64,000 bases of DNA from UBA11475 sp045655805 (GTDB lineage Bacteria; Bacillota; Clostridia; Christensenellales; Borkfalkiaceae): contig JAZOPZ010000013.1 of the NCBI GenBank assembly GCA_045655805.1, positions 383,834 through 447,833 on the forward strand, written 5' to 3'. This document shows, piece after piece, positions 19,338 through 28,245 of the stretch. Under the pieces are notes generated by a model. It had not been told where the DNA came from. It saw only the letters and a program-made list of their open reading frames with translations, and searched no databases. The first letter of the stretch is position 1; the number at the start of each line of letters is the position of its first letter. Made by a program: the position numbers and the translations under genes.

Positions 19338-20774
19338 TTATTTATTCAAAAGTGATAACGAAAAGTTCAATCGATTTAAAGTTTCGTCCTTGCCTAAAAT
19401 TTCAGCAACTTCTGTTGCCCCGCCTGCAGTCGCTTCTTTGCCGGTAATTGCTATTCTAGTAACCCACAAAAGTGCTTGTTTTTTGATGCCAAGTTTATTA
19501 GAAAGTTCAACGAGGGTAGTAAAAAGATTTGAGTTACTCCAATCGTAAACGCCTTTAAGAGTTTCGATAATTTGTGGAATAATTTCTATGGCAACTTCTT
19601 TTGAAGATTTTTGTTTTTGATTTTCAAAATAGTTAAGGTCGTAGTCGCCAAATTCTTCTAAAAAGTCGATTTTGGAAGGAATTTCGCTGAAGATTTGTAT
19701 TCTAGTACGGCAGAGAGATAATAGTTTGTTTTCGTCGTACTTGCCGTAACATTTGCTTTGTTTTAAGAAAGGAAGAGCATAAGAGTAAAATTCGTCGTCA
19801 GACATTTCTTTGATATATTCGCCTGAAAGCCAGCGAAGTTTGCCGTCGTCGAAAATCGAAGGCGATTTAGAAATGCCGTCGAGTGAGAATTTTTCGGTAA
19901 GTTCTAAAAGACTCATTTTTTCAACGTTTTCTTTTGGGCTCCAACCTAGTAATGCAATATAGTTGATAATGGATTGTTTAACGTAACCTTTTTCAACGAA
20001 ATCTGCATAACTAGCGTCGCCGTTACGCTTACTTAACTTGTGTCTTTCATCTTTCATAATCGGTGGTAAGTGAATATACACAGGGCGTTCCCAACCAAAA
20101 GCGTCGTACATTAAGTTGTATTTAGGGGTAGAAGATAAATATTCCGTACCTCTAATAACGTGGGTGATGCCCATTAAGTGGTCGTCGACTACGTTTGCGA
20201 AGTTATACGTCGGCATACCGTCTGATTTTAACAAAATACCGTCTTCGATATCTTTGTAGTCAACGGCGATATCACCGTAAACTAAATCGTGATAAGACCC
20301 CGTACCTTCAGTAGGAACGTTTTGACGAATAACGTAAGGTTCGCCAGCGTCAAGTTTTGCTTGAATTTCTTCTTTAGAAAGTTTAAGGCAATGTTTATCG
20401 TACCTTGCGACGTCGTTTTCGTCTTTAAGAGATGCAATTCTTTCAGCGTTACAAAAACAATAGTACGCGCCACCTAGTTCAACTAATTTTTCAGCGTATT
20501 CTTTGTAGATGGTCTTTCTTTCGCTTTGAACGTAAGGGCCGTAATCGCCACCGACGTCAGGACCTTCGTCATACATAACGCCTGAATCACGCATTGTATC
20601 GTAAATGATTTGAACGGAACCGTCAACGTAGCGAGCCGTGTCGGTATCTTCAATTCTCAAAACGAAGTCACCACCTTGTTGTTTTGCAAAAAGGTAGCCG
20701 TATAATGCGGTTCGAAGCCCGCCTACGTGTAAATAGCCCGTTGGGCTTGGAGCAAATCTAGTTCTTATTTTCAT
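19338..20774 (-). CDS. gltX: Glutamyl-tRNA synthetase
   Basis: 478 residues. The class I signature HIGH appears as HVGG (17-20) in APSPTGYLHVGGLRTALY, and KMSKS as KLSKR (about 246-250). It charges tRNA-Glu, and perhaps tRNA-Gln if the organism uses the transamidation route; that cannot be decided here. It follows radC with a 4-base ATGA overlap. Confidence 0.96.
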   Translation of the reverse strand: MKIRTRFAPSPTGYLHVGGLRTALYGYLFAKQQGGDFVLRIEDTDTARYVDGSVQIIYDTMRDSGVMYDEGPDVGGDYGPYVQSERKTIYKEYAEKLVELGGAYYCFCNAERIASLKDENDVARYDKHCLKLSKEEIQAKLDAGEPYVIRQNVPTEGTGSYHDLVYGDIAVDYKDIEDGILLKSDGMPTYNFANVVDDHLMGITHVIRGTEYLSSTPKYNLMYDAFGWERPVYIHLPPIMKDERHKLSKRNGDASYADFVEKGYVKQSIINYIALLGWSPKENVEKMSLLELTEKFSLDGISKSPSIFDDGKLRWLSGEYIKEMSDDEFYSYALPFLKQSKCYGKYDENKLLSLCRTRIQIFSEIPSKIDFLEEFGDYDLNYFENQKQKSSKEVAIEIIPQIIETLKGVYDWSNSNLFTTLVELSNKLGIKKQALLWVTRIAITGKEATAGGATEVAEILGKDETLNRLNFSLSLLNK

Positions 20775-21526
20775 AATAATTCTCCGTCGCTTGTTTTTAA
20801 GTGCGCAATCATTTTATCAATGGTGCACTTTTCTTTTATCGTTTGAAGTCTACCGCTGTGGTAGTAACTATAAGTTTTATTGTTTTTGGCTACAATAACG
20901 TGGTCGTTAAGATAAACGCTATGCAAGTCGAGCAAAATGTTCAACTTTGTGGTCGCAATGTCGTCGTGTGAAGACGGGGTAGGGTTGTCCGTCAAGTGAT
21001 TGTGAGCGATTATCGCATAGGACGGCTTTATAATGTTGATAGCCTCAACAATTTGTGCACCCGATATCATTACGGTGTGAAATTGATTGTTGTTATATTC
21101 TAGAGAAGATAAAAGTTTGTTGCTTTTATCAAAGAGCATTAGTAAGAATTTTTCGCTAGTAGCGTTGTAAAAAGTCTCGTCAAGTTTGTTCTTTATTGCT
21201 ACGAACGAAGAACCTTCCGTAACTTTTTCGTTTTTATTTTTAGGCATGTGTTCGTAAATAAGACCAATCGTCTTAATATGAGCCGCAACCCTTTTGCCCA
21301 CGCCTGAAATCTTCATAAGGGCAGAGGTATCCGCCTTAAAAACCTTTTCAAGACTGCCAAAGTAGGATAAAAGTTTGTGAGCAAGTTCGTTGGTGTCTTT
21401 TCGTACGATTACCGAATATAATAAAATTTCCAACAATTCGTGTTCGGCAAAAGATGATGGGTTTTCAAGAAACTTATCTATAAACCGTTGTCTATGGTTA
21501 GCGTGAACGTTCTTTTCTGAATTCAT
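20771..21526 (-). CDS. radC: RadC/JAB-domain protein
   Basis: About 251 residues from the ATG at 21524-21526. A helix-hairpin-helix-like stretch (MKISGVGKRVAAHIKTIG) precedes the JAB/MPN domain with the metal motif H-N-H-x7-SSHDD (HNHLTDNPTPSSHDD near 176-190). The usual RadC form is HNHPSGDPTPS; here LTDN replaces PSGD. RadC is historically called a DNA-repair protein, but its biochemical role is unsettled. The longer open frame starting at 21562 lacks a ribosome site. Coupled to gltX. Confidence 0.85.
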   Translation of the reverse strand: MNSEKNVHANHRQRFIDKFLENPSSFAEHELLEILLYSVIVRKDTNELAHKLLSYFGSLEKVFKADTSALMKISGVGKRVAAHIKTIGLIYEHMPKNKNEKVTEGSSFVAIKNKLDETFYNATSEKFLLMLFDKSNKLLSSLEYNNNQFHTVMISGAQIVEAINIIKPSYAIIAHNHLTDNPTPSSHDDIATTKLNILLDLHSVYLNDHVIVAKNNKTYSYYHSGRLQTIKEKCTIDKMIAHLKTSDGELL

Positions 21527-21749
21527 ATACCATATTCTAACATATAATACGGCAAAAATCAATGCAAAAAAGCATTGAAAATGCTATTTGTCTATGCAAT
21601 TTTAAGATAAATTTTTAAATAATATCGTAAAGCAGGGTGACTTTTTTTCACTCTCGTAGTATAATAATACTACTCTTTAACACGGCTCGCTTGATTTAGT
21701 GGTTATTGCTAAAGCGTATTGCCGATTTAAGACAAGGTTAGGGATTATT

Positions 21750-23033
21750 ATGAAGAATTATTCTCAATTTTTACAAGACTTATCGCTATTGATTTCTGCA
21801 GAAAGCGTCGAGAGTGAGCCAGCGATAGACGCACCTTACGGCGTAGGGGTTAAAAAGGCGTATACCGCCTTTATCGGCATTGCAAAAAGGCTTGGATTTA
21901 ATGTAATTGATTACGACGGTTATATTGGTGAAATTCGCCTTGGCGGTGGCAACGATATTTGTTCTAACGCTTTAGGCGTTATTGGACATTTGGACGTCGT
22001 ACCTAGTGGTGACATTGATAAGTGGAATACTCCACCTTACGCTTTAACGATTAAAGACGGTGTGCTTTACGGTAGGGGGGTAACCGATGATAAAGGACCT
22101 ATGCTTTGCGTTTTATACGCTATTAAAGAACTTTTAGACGAGGGAGTAAAGTTTAATCGTCAACTTCGCTTTTTTATAGGGCTTAACGAAGAAACGGGCT
22201 GGAAAGACGTTGAACGGTATCGTCAAATCGGTACTTTTCCGACCGAGGGCTTTTCGCCCGACGGGAATTTTCCGGTAACTTACGCCGAAAAAGGACCTAA
22301 TGCAGTAACTTTTAGGTTCGCTTATAACGGAGCGTTTAGAGGGTTTAAGGGTGGTGTCGTGGTAAATGCAGTTTGTGACCACGCTATCGCTGTAGGTAAA
22401 GTTGACGACGAATTAGTTAAAAAATATGGTTTAGTAGTAAAAGAAGGCGTTATCGAAAGTAATGGTAAATCAGCGCACGGCTCTAAACCAGAACTTGGCA
22501 AAAACGCAATTTTACCACTTTTAAGGTATATCGACGAAGTTGAAAACGGCACGGTAACGCCACTTATTAAATATTTGTTTAATGATGAATTAGGCATCTT
22601 GAAAATCGGCAACGAAACGGGTTATGCAACGCTTTCACCCGACCTTTTGAGTTTTGAAAACGGCGAAATAGTTTTGACTTGTGACTTTAGGGTTCCTGCA
22701 AAAATGAATATAAATGAGTTTATTCCACTATTTGACAAAACGGGGATAAAATATAGCGTTAAAAAGTCACGCGATCCACACTTTGTTGACGATAAAAGCC
22801 AGTTGGTTCAAGAATTGCTTTCGGCGTACAATACCGTTATGCAAACGAGCGAATTGCCTTATTCTTGTTCGGGGGCGACCTTTGCCTCGGTTTTTGAAAG
22901 GGGCGTGGCGTTTGGCCCTGAATTTGAAGGTTGTGACGGAGCAATACACGAACCTAACGAATATATGACGGAAAAACATTTGCTTAAGATTTTTGAAATT
23001 TACAAGCAAGCCTTAAAAAATTTATTAGCATAA
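21750..23033 (+). CDS. M20-family dipeptidase, PepV type
   Basis: 427 residues from the ATG at 21750, preceded by TTAGGG. Zinc-ligand segments are visible: GVIGHLDVVPSG (about 85-96), GRGVTDDKGP (about 114-123) and GLNEETGWKD (about 150-159). This is the metallo-dimer arrangement of the M20A/PepV subgroup, which cleaves dipeptides and related substrates in the cytoplasm. PYSCSGATFASVFERGVAFGP near the C-terminus is the usual active-site segment. Single gene with its own terminator. Confidence 0.9.
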   Translation: MKNYSQFLQDLSLLISAESVESEPAIDAPYGVGVKKAYTAFIGIAKRLGFNVIDYDGYIGEIRLGGGNDICSNALGVIGHLDVVPSGDIDKWNTPPYALTIKDGVLYGRGVTDDKGPMLCVLYAIKELLDEGVKFNRQLRFFIGLNEETGWKDVERYRQIGTFPTEGFSPDGNFPVTYAEKGPNAVTFRFAYNGAFRGFKGGVVVNAVCDHAIAVGKVDDELVKKYGLVVKEGVIESNGKSAHGSKPELGKNAILPLLRYIDEVENGTVTPLIKYLFNDELGILKIGNETGYATLSPDLLSFENGEIVLTCDFRVPAKMNINEFIPLFDKTGIKYSVKKSRDPHFVDDKSQLVQELLSAYNTVMQTSELPYSCSGATFASVFERGVAFGPEFEGCDGAIHEPNEYMTEKHLLKIFEIYKQALKNLLA

Positions 23034-23041
23034 ACAATATT

Positions 23042-23076
23042 AAAAATGAGCCCAGTTTTGCCTAGGCTCATTTTTT
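23042..23076. terminator. Bidirectional terminator
   Basis: ATGAGCC and GGCTCAT pair, flanked by A and T tracts, between the peptidase and the convergent DeoR remnant. Confidence 0.8.
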
Positions 23077-23551
23077 AATCTTCATTAAAATAATAATCAA
23101 AATCGGAAAGTTTGCATAAAACGTGAGTTGACAACTTGCCTTTTTTAGAGTTGTCTAAAAGTAAAACTTTTACTTTGACTCGTTCCATAATAATTTTACG
23201 TAGTTTGTTTTCGTACTCGTTAATATCGGTTACGGCACCATCGTCTGAAAGAGCAGAAGATGATATAAAGCAAATATCTGCAGTTAATTTATTAAGAGTT
23301 TCTTCTGCGTAAGGACCTACGAGCACGGGTGAACCGTTTTCAGAATATCCCCCTGTGGAATATACTTTTATACCATATTCGACGGCAGTAGAAGCAGTAA
23401 GCAAACTATTTGTTATAACCGTTACGTCTTTTCTTTCCGCTATATGGTTTAGCATATAAAACGCTGTGGTAGAACCGTCTAGAATAATCGTCATACCGTC
23501 GTTAATAAGGGACGACGCTTTTCGAGCAATGGCGTATTTTTTACTACGATT
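23075..23551 (-). pseudogene. DeoR-family regulator, N-terminally truncated
   Basis: The effector-binding DeoRC domain is intact: K-K-Y-A-I-A-R then DGMTIILDGSTTAFYML and later TNSLLTAS, a sugar-phosphate isomerase-like fold. The open frame begins after a stop near 23564. The N-terminal winged-helix DNA-binding domain (about 60-70 residues) is missing. An ATG at 23494 could yield a 139-residue fragment. Such regulators sense phosphorylated sugars. Without its HTH it is most likely dead. Confidence 0.75.
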
Positions 23552-23563
23552 CTTATCTTTTCT

Positions 23564-23961
23564 CGTAAATTATTGATTACAATTATGATTATAACGATTT
23601 TATCAAAGAAAAGTTCTTACATTTATCGGAAGAAATTATTAAAGAAAATACTCCAGATCCATTAAAAAAGATATCCTTGTCTGGTTTGGTTGAAAAAGGG
23701 GAAGATATTTGTTCTTTTGCAAACGAATTTTTACCATCCGACAAATTCGTTAAAGATATTTAGATAATTTAGGCGCATCAAGCACCCTTTCTGATAGCGG
23801 TTTAAGCGATGATTTAGTCAACGAATTATACGTGCTTTCACCGTTCGTAAGAAACAGATTGACTTTTATGCGTTTATTAAAAATAACCAATGTATAAAAG
23901 TCATCAATATTAAGTTTTCTAAAGGTTGCTTGTTGCTGTTAAAGTAGTGTTATTTAGTACA
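23564..23961 (+). pseudogene. Remnants of unidentified coding sequence
   Basis: Two open stretches without starts read as protein-like: about 23566-23763 (ending SDKFVKDI, stop) and about 23770-23898 in another frame (ending LLKITNV, stop). They have coding-like composition, but I recognise no family. They adjoin the broken end of the DeoR gene, consistent with a deletion that fused two truncated genes. A terminator follows at 23971-24001. Confidence 0.4.
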
Positions 23962-23970
23962 ATAAAAAGA

Positions 23971-24001
23971 AAAAGACTAACGAAATTTTCGTTAGTCTTT
24001 T
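23971..24001. terminator. Bidirectional terminator
   Basis: GACTAACGAAA pairs with TTTCGTTAGTC, flanked by A and T runs. It lies before the lipoprotein gene stop on the minus strand. Confidence 0.8.
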
Positions 24002-24060
24002 ATAATGCCTTAAAAGTTTTTGTACAAAGATTAATTAAATAGGTTCTTTTTTACTTGTTA

Positions 24061-25647
24061 TTATTGGGGCATAATGTTTTTTACGGTAGTAGTTTCCCAA
24101 GCCGATGCCGAGCGATAAAAAGCGTAAAAGTAGTAAGGGGTTTCGCTAGGCGTTTCGCCTTTGATAACTGCCTGATAATCCCCTGCCGTCACGTCGAAAA
24201 TAATATAGTATACGACAGTGTCTTCCGTTTCGAAAGAACTCCAACTTTCTGTAGAAACATTTTGTAATTCCCCGTTTTTGTGTAACATTGGTAGTTGTGG
24301 GGTAGTATATTCTGTTGGAACGACGTAAGCAATCGTTAAAAATTGGTCGTTCTCGGCAATCGTTATAGAAAAAGCATCGCCGTCGTTTGACGAGTTTGTA
24401 CCGTATATGGTGTCTCCGTTTTTAATAGTGTAGGCAGATAGTTTATCGTCGGAAAAATCTTCCGTTTCGATATAAAGGTTGTCAAACGCTTTAATTAAGT
24501 AAAAATATTTAGTTTCGTAAAGTTCTTTTACGGTAGTCGGGATAGAAGTATCAACTTTTTCAAGTTCAGAAACGCAAGTTGCAAAACTCAATGAATTTCC
24601 GTCCGTTAAACCGTAAGTAACGGCGCCTAAAACTTTGCCGTAGGCATTAAATATAGGACCACCACTACTACCTGGTGAAACTGGTGCCGTATATTGAATT
24701 TCCTTAAAACTTTCCGTTGAACTAGCGGTGTTTTCTAGCACGGGACAAGCGATAACCCCTGACGAGAACGATCCCGCTAATCCCAACGGTGCACCAAACG
24801 AATAAACGCTTTCGCCTGCCGTTATATTTTCCGTTTCAAGTTCAAAATACTTAAATGGCGTTTCGGAAGAAATTTTTAAAATAGCAAGATCACGGGCGTC
24901 GTCATAGCCTAAAACTGATACAACTTCGTATTCAGTGCCGTCTTCGGTATAAGCCTTTACTTTAGCCACGCCGTCAATCACGTGGTAAGCAGTTACGATA
25001 GTCCCGTCTTCATCAATAAAAAATCCCGAACCACAAGAAACTTTATTGCCTAAATAGTTTTGGCAAACCAAAAATACCGTTCTCGCGCTTGCGTGGGCGT
25101 AGAGTTCTTCGGTGGACATCTTTGAAAGGAATTCGTAAACTTCCGCAAGCCACTCGTCTTCGGTGCCGGTGTAGCCGTATTTTTCACAGTAAAGTTCGTA
25201 AGCCGATTTGCCGTTATCACCGTCTTCACCTTTAAGCCAAGTTAAAAAGTCTTCTTCAGTACCGCTATGTCCTTGATCAAGCCAAATTTCGTAAGCGGAT
25301 TTACCCGTTTCGCCTTGTAAGCCTTGACCACCGTTGTCGCCGTCTTCACCTTTAAGCCAAGTTAAAAAGTCTTCTTCAGTACCGCTATGTCCTTGTTCAA
25401 GCCAAATTTCATAAGCCGATTTACCAGTTTCGCCTTGTAAGCCTTGACCACCGTTGTCGCCGTCTTCACCTTTAAGCCAAGTTAAAAAGTCTTCTTCAGT
25501 ACCGCTATGTCCTTGATCAAGCCAAGTTTCGTAAGCGGATTTACCAGTTTCGCCAGGAGCGCCTACCATTTCGCAAGCGGTAAAAGTGGTGAGTGGTAAA
25601 ATTAAACATAGGGTGATTATCAACGCTTTTTTAATTAATTTTTTCAT
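24061..25647 (-). CDS. Lipoprotein with collagen-like tandem repeats and trypsin-like protease domain
   Basis: 528 residues. A signal peptide ends in the lipobox LTTFTAC (Cys25), so it should be lipid-anchored outside the cell. Residues ~31-165 hold three tandem 40-residue repeats (GETGKSAYEIWL...GTEEDFLTWLKGEDGDNG) with G-x-y collagen-like linkers. Then comes an S1C/HtrA-like protease domain: GSGFFIDEDGTIVTAYHVIDG (His), DDARDLAIL (Asp), SPGSSGGPIFN (Ser). No PDZ domain follows; the C-terminal ~170 residues are unrecognised. The role is probably surface protein processing or display; that part is inference. Confidence 0.85.
   Translation of the reverse strand: MKKLIKKALIITLCLILPLTTFTACEMVGAPGETGKSAYETWLDQGHSGTEEDFLTWLKGEDGDNGGQGLQGETGKSAYEIWLEQGHSGTEEDFLTWLKGEDGDNGGQGLQGETGKSAYEIWLDQGHSGTEEDFLTWLKGEDGDNGKSAYELYCEKYGYTGTEDEWLAEVYEFLSKMSTEELYAHASARTVFLVCQNYLGNKVSCGSGFFIDEDGTIVTAYHVIDGVAKVKAYTEDGTEYEVVSVLGYDDARDLAILKISSETPFKYFELETENITAGESVYSFGAPLGLAGSFSSGVIACPVLENTASSTESFKEIQYTAPVSPGSSGGPIFNAYGKVLGAVTYGLTDGNSLSFATCVSELEKVDTSIPTTVKELYETKYFYLIKAFDNLYIETEDFSDDKLSAYTIKNGDTIYGTNSSNDGDAFSITIAENDQFLTIAYVVPTEYTTPQLPMLHKNGELQNVSTESWSSFETEDTVVYYIIFDVTAGDYQAVIKGETPSETPYYFYAFYRSASAWETTTVKNIMPQ
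25219..25578. repeat. 120-bp tandem repeats inside lipoprotein gene
   Basis: Three in-frame units of 120 bases, nearly identical (for instance GTCTTCACCTTTAAGCCAAG recurs at 25222, 25342 and 25462). High identity at synonymous sites points to recent expansion or gene conversion. Confidence 0.85.
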
Positions 25648-25658
25648 AAAGTATATTC

Positions 25659-26687
25659 CTATAAAAGTTCGGCAAGGTCGTAGATAAGTCTTTCAGTTTT
25701 ATCCCAACCGAGGCAAGGGTCAGTTATTGACTTACCGTAAACCCCTTCGCCTATTTTTTGCGTGCCGTCTTCAATGTAACTTTCAACCATAACGCCCTTA
25801 AGCAACTTTTTAATGTCTGCGCTGTGTCTTGCGCTGTGTAAAACTTCTTTAACAATTCTAACTTGTTCAAGATATTGTTTGCCAGAGTTTGCGTGGTTTG
25901 CGTCAACTATAACCGACGGATTTTGAAGGTCGGTTTTAGCGTATTCTTCGCAAAGGTGAATTAAATCTTCGTAATGGTAGTTAGGGTTCGATTGACCACG
26001 TTTATTAATGTAGCCCCTTAAAATTGCGTGCGAATAAGGATTGCCGTCAGAGTGAACTTCCCACCCACGATAGATAAAGGTGTGTTTGTGTTGTGATGCC
26101 GTAATGGCGTTCATCATAACCGAAATATCACCACCCGTAGGGTTCTTCATCCCAACGGGGATATCCAAGCCACTAGCCGTTAAACGGTGTTGTTGGTTTT
26201 CAACAGAACGCGCACCGATTGCCACGTAGCCCAACAAGTCTGATAGGTATCTATAATTGTCGGGGTAGAGCATTTCGTCAGCGCAAACAAAACCAGTTTC
26301 TTTGATAGCGCGCATGTGCAATTCTCTTATGCTTACGATACCTTTAAGCATATCGGGTTTTTCGTTAGGGTTCGGTTGGTGCAACATCCCCTTGTAGCCG
26401 TCACCCGTCGTGCGTGGTTTATTTGTGTAAATGCGTGGAACGATAAAAATTTTATCTTCAACTTTTTCTTGAATATTCCTTAATCTATTGATATAATCAA
26501 GCACGCTGTCTTCATTATCAGCCGAGCAAGGGCCTATGATAAGCACAAACTTATCGGATTTGCCTGCAAAAATATCTTTTAATTGATTTTGTCTTTCAGC
26601 AACTACTTTTGCGTGCGATTTGTCAAGTGGATAAAGTTCTTTAACTTCCTTTGGAACGGGAAGTTTTCTTTCAAAAATCATAGCCAT
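25659..26687 (-). CDS. aroF: 3-deoxy-7-phosphoheptulonate synthase (type I)
   Basis: 342 residues, the size of AroF/G/H enzymes. LIIGPCSADNEDSVLDYINRL (about 48-68), RIYTNKPRTT and NQQHRLTASGLDIPVGMKNPTGG are characteristic, with the metal-binding DANHANSGK near 262-270. It condenses PEP and erythrose-4-phosphate, the first step of the shikimate pathway. There are no neighbouring aro genes, so feedback specificity cannot be told. Confidence 0.95.
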   Translation of the reverse strand: MAMIFERKLPVPKEVKELYPLDKSHAKVVAERQNQLKDIFAGKSDKFVLIIGPCSADNEDSVLDYINRLRNIQEKVEDKIFIVPRIYTNKPRTTGDGYKGMLHQPNPNEKPDMLKGIVSIRELHMRAIKETGFVCADEMLYPDNYRYLSDLLGYVAIGARSVENQQHRLTASGLDIPVGMKNPTGGDISVMMNAITASQHKHTFIYRGWEVHSDGNPYSHAILRGYINKRGQSNPNYHYEDLIHLCEEYAKTDLQNPSVIVDANHANSGKQYLEQVRIVKEVLHSARHSADIKKLLKGVMVESYIEDGTQKIGEGVYGKSITDPCLGWDKTERLIYDLAELL

Positions 26688-26824
26688 AATGCTCTCTAAT
26701 CCTTATACTGTAATGTATTTAAATAATACTATTGCATTTTTAATTTGTCAATTAGTAAGAAAAAAAACAAGTGATTTTTTAATTTTACGGCGCAAAAAAA
26801 AGCGTTCAGGTTACCCTGAACGCC

Positions 26825-27174
26825 GAGTCGGTCTATAAGCCGAGTTCTGTCGTGTGTAATCATTTATCTACGACTTATGTCTCCACAAGCCTCTAGCGAT
26901 GTTTTAGTAAAAGCGTTCAGACGAGCAACCTATTAAACGCTTTTGTCAATCTTGCATCGGACGGGGTTTACATGGCTACCCTTGTTACCAAGGGCACGGT
27001 GTGCTCTTACCACACCTTTCCACCCTTACCCGAAAAAACGGGCGGTATATCTCTGTTGCACTTTCCTTAAGGTCACCCTCACCGGGATTTCTCCGGCGCC
27101 CTGCTCTATGATGCTCGGACTTTCCTCATTAGCGTCTTTTCATACGCTACCGCGATTACACAACCGACTCTACG
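26825..27174 (-). ncRNA. rnpB: RNase P RNA (bacterial type A-like)
   Basis: On the minus strand the RNA begins GUAGAGUCGGUUGUGUAAUC and contains the universal GAGGAAAGUCCGAGC and ACAGAA...CGGCUUAUAGACCGACUC segments (P4 halves and 3' end). A terminator hairpin (GCGTTCAGG with CCTGAACGC, about 26801-26823) follows directly. It forms the catalytic subunit that pairs with rnpA in this window. The ends are approximate to a few bases. Confidence 0.95.
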
Positions 27175-27294
27175 CAATTATACACTTTTTAAAAGGCGTT
27201 TGTCAAGTAGGGGAGGTGTTTTCCAAAAATTACCTTAATTTAGTAGTATAAATTCAGTATTGCTGAACAAAATAATAGCAAGGGGGACGAAGAA

Positions 27295-27867
27295 ATGCAT
27301 TTAAATGAGTCACAAACCTTGCTGAATTTAGCAAAGAGTTTCGCAGGCGAAGCGCAAGCAGGTTTAAGGTATCAATTTACCGCCGATTTAGCGCTTGAAC
27401 AAGGCTACAAGATTTTATCGGATGAGATAAGAAAGTTAGCCAAAAACGAAGTAAATCACGCAAAAGTTTTCTTTAACGCGATAGTAGACGGCGCAGGTAA
27501 TTTAGATAATATTACCATAAACGCAGGCTATCCGTTTCAAGGCAAAACTATTGAAGAAGGTTTACGCTTTGCCGTAAAAGCAGAACTTGACGAGGCTGTC
27601 ATTTACGAAGATTTTGCAAAGATAGCAGAGGACGAGGGCTTTACGGAAATTGCCAACAAATTCAGACTAATTTCAGCGGTAGAAAAACACCACGCGGATA
27701 TTTTCGAATACCTACACACAGGTTTTACTAAGGACAAACTTTATAAGTTAGATAATCCTGTTATTTGGGTTTGTTCGGAATGTGGTCACGTTCAAACTTT
27801 GCGCGAGGGTTGGAACGTTTGCCCGCTATGTAATTCTACCCAAGGCTTTATAGAGATAAAGTTGTAG
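27295..27867 (+). CDS. Rubrerythrin
   Basis: 190 residues. The ferritin-like diiron domain has the two E-x-x-H type helices (EAQAGLRYQF, KNEVNHAKVFF, EAVIYEDFAKIA, SAVEKHHADIF). It is followed by a rubredoxin-like FeS4 site, WVCSECGHV and CPLC. Rubrerythrin reduces hydrogen peroxide in anaerobes. GGGGGACG lies before the start. A good sign of an anaerobic lifestyle. Confidence 0.95.
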   Translation: MHLNESQTLLNLAKSFAGEAQAGLRYQFTADLALEQGYKILSDEIRKLAKNEVNHAKVFFNAIVDGAGNLDNITINAGYPFQGKTIEEGLRFAVKAELDEAVIYEDFAKIAEDEGFTEIANKFRLISAVEKHHADIFEYLHTGFTKDKLYKLDNPVIWVCSECGHVQTLREGWNVCPLCNSTQGFIEIKL

Positions 27868-27875
27868 GAGTATTT

Positions 27876-28074
27876 ATGAGAAAAGAAACAAACAAAAAAG
27901 CAAATGCTAACTCAAAAAGTGATGCAAAAGCAAAACAAACTTCAGGTGCGAAAGCCTGTAAGTCGCAAAGTAAGTAAGTCAGAAGAAAGTAAATTCGATT
28001 TGTACGGTTCGTACACGGGTATTGATTTTTACGACAATTTCGATACGCCTATTCAAGACGTAGACGATTTATAA
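27876..28074 (+). pseudogene. Small GSYTG/QDxDDL protein, apparently frameshifted
   Basis: The frame with a good GTAGGAG site starts at 27876 and encodes a 33-residue Lys/Ser/Gln-rich peptide ending at 27977. The adjacent +1 frame (open from 27880, ATGs at 27904 and 27922) continues to 28074. It ends in FDLYGSYTGIDFYDN and then TPIQDVDDL, a C-terminus I recall from small clostridial proteins (GSYTG...PxQDxDDL). The two halves look like one ~65-residue gene split by a frameshift, or the second frame uses its own start. Confidence 0.5.
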
Positions 28075-28137
28075 ACTTACTATAGTAACGGCCTTTACTA
28101 GCAACGCTACAATCGTGGCAATATAAGGGGGGAAGAT

Positions 28138-28245
28138 ATGGCAGTAGTCGTACCTTCTCTTTCTGTTTGGTCAGTTTTCGCGATACCGTTTTGGCTAAAA
28201 CTCATCCAAAACCAACAAAAAAGCACCCCGTTGGGTGCTTTTTAA
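28138..28245 (+). CDS. Possible 35-residue hydrophobic peptide
   Basis: ATG at 28138 follows AAGGGGGGAAGAT, a strong ribosome site. The peptide has a hydrophobic first half (VVVPSLSVWSVFAIPFWLKL) that could span a membrane. Its last codons run through the terminator hairpin at 28217-28245. No family is recognised; the start signal is the main support. Confidence 0.35.
   Translation: MAVVVPSLSVWSVFAIPFWLKLIQNQQKSTPLGAF
28217..28245. terminator. Bidirectional terminator
   Basis: AGCACCC and GGGTGCT pair with flanking A and T tracts, at the end of the rubrerythrin region and of the convergent LRR gene. Confidence 0.8.

Noticed and set aside
25219..25578. Regular repeats suggesting a CRISPR array
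   Set aside because: Units are 120 bases, contiguous, in frame and coding; there are no spacers and no cas genes.
26943..27251. 102-codon plus-strand frame
   Set aside because: It is the antisense of the RNase P RNA gene.
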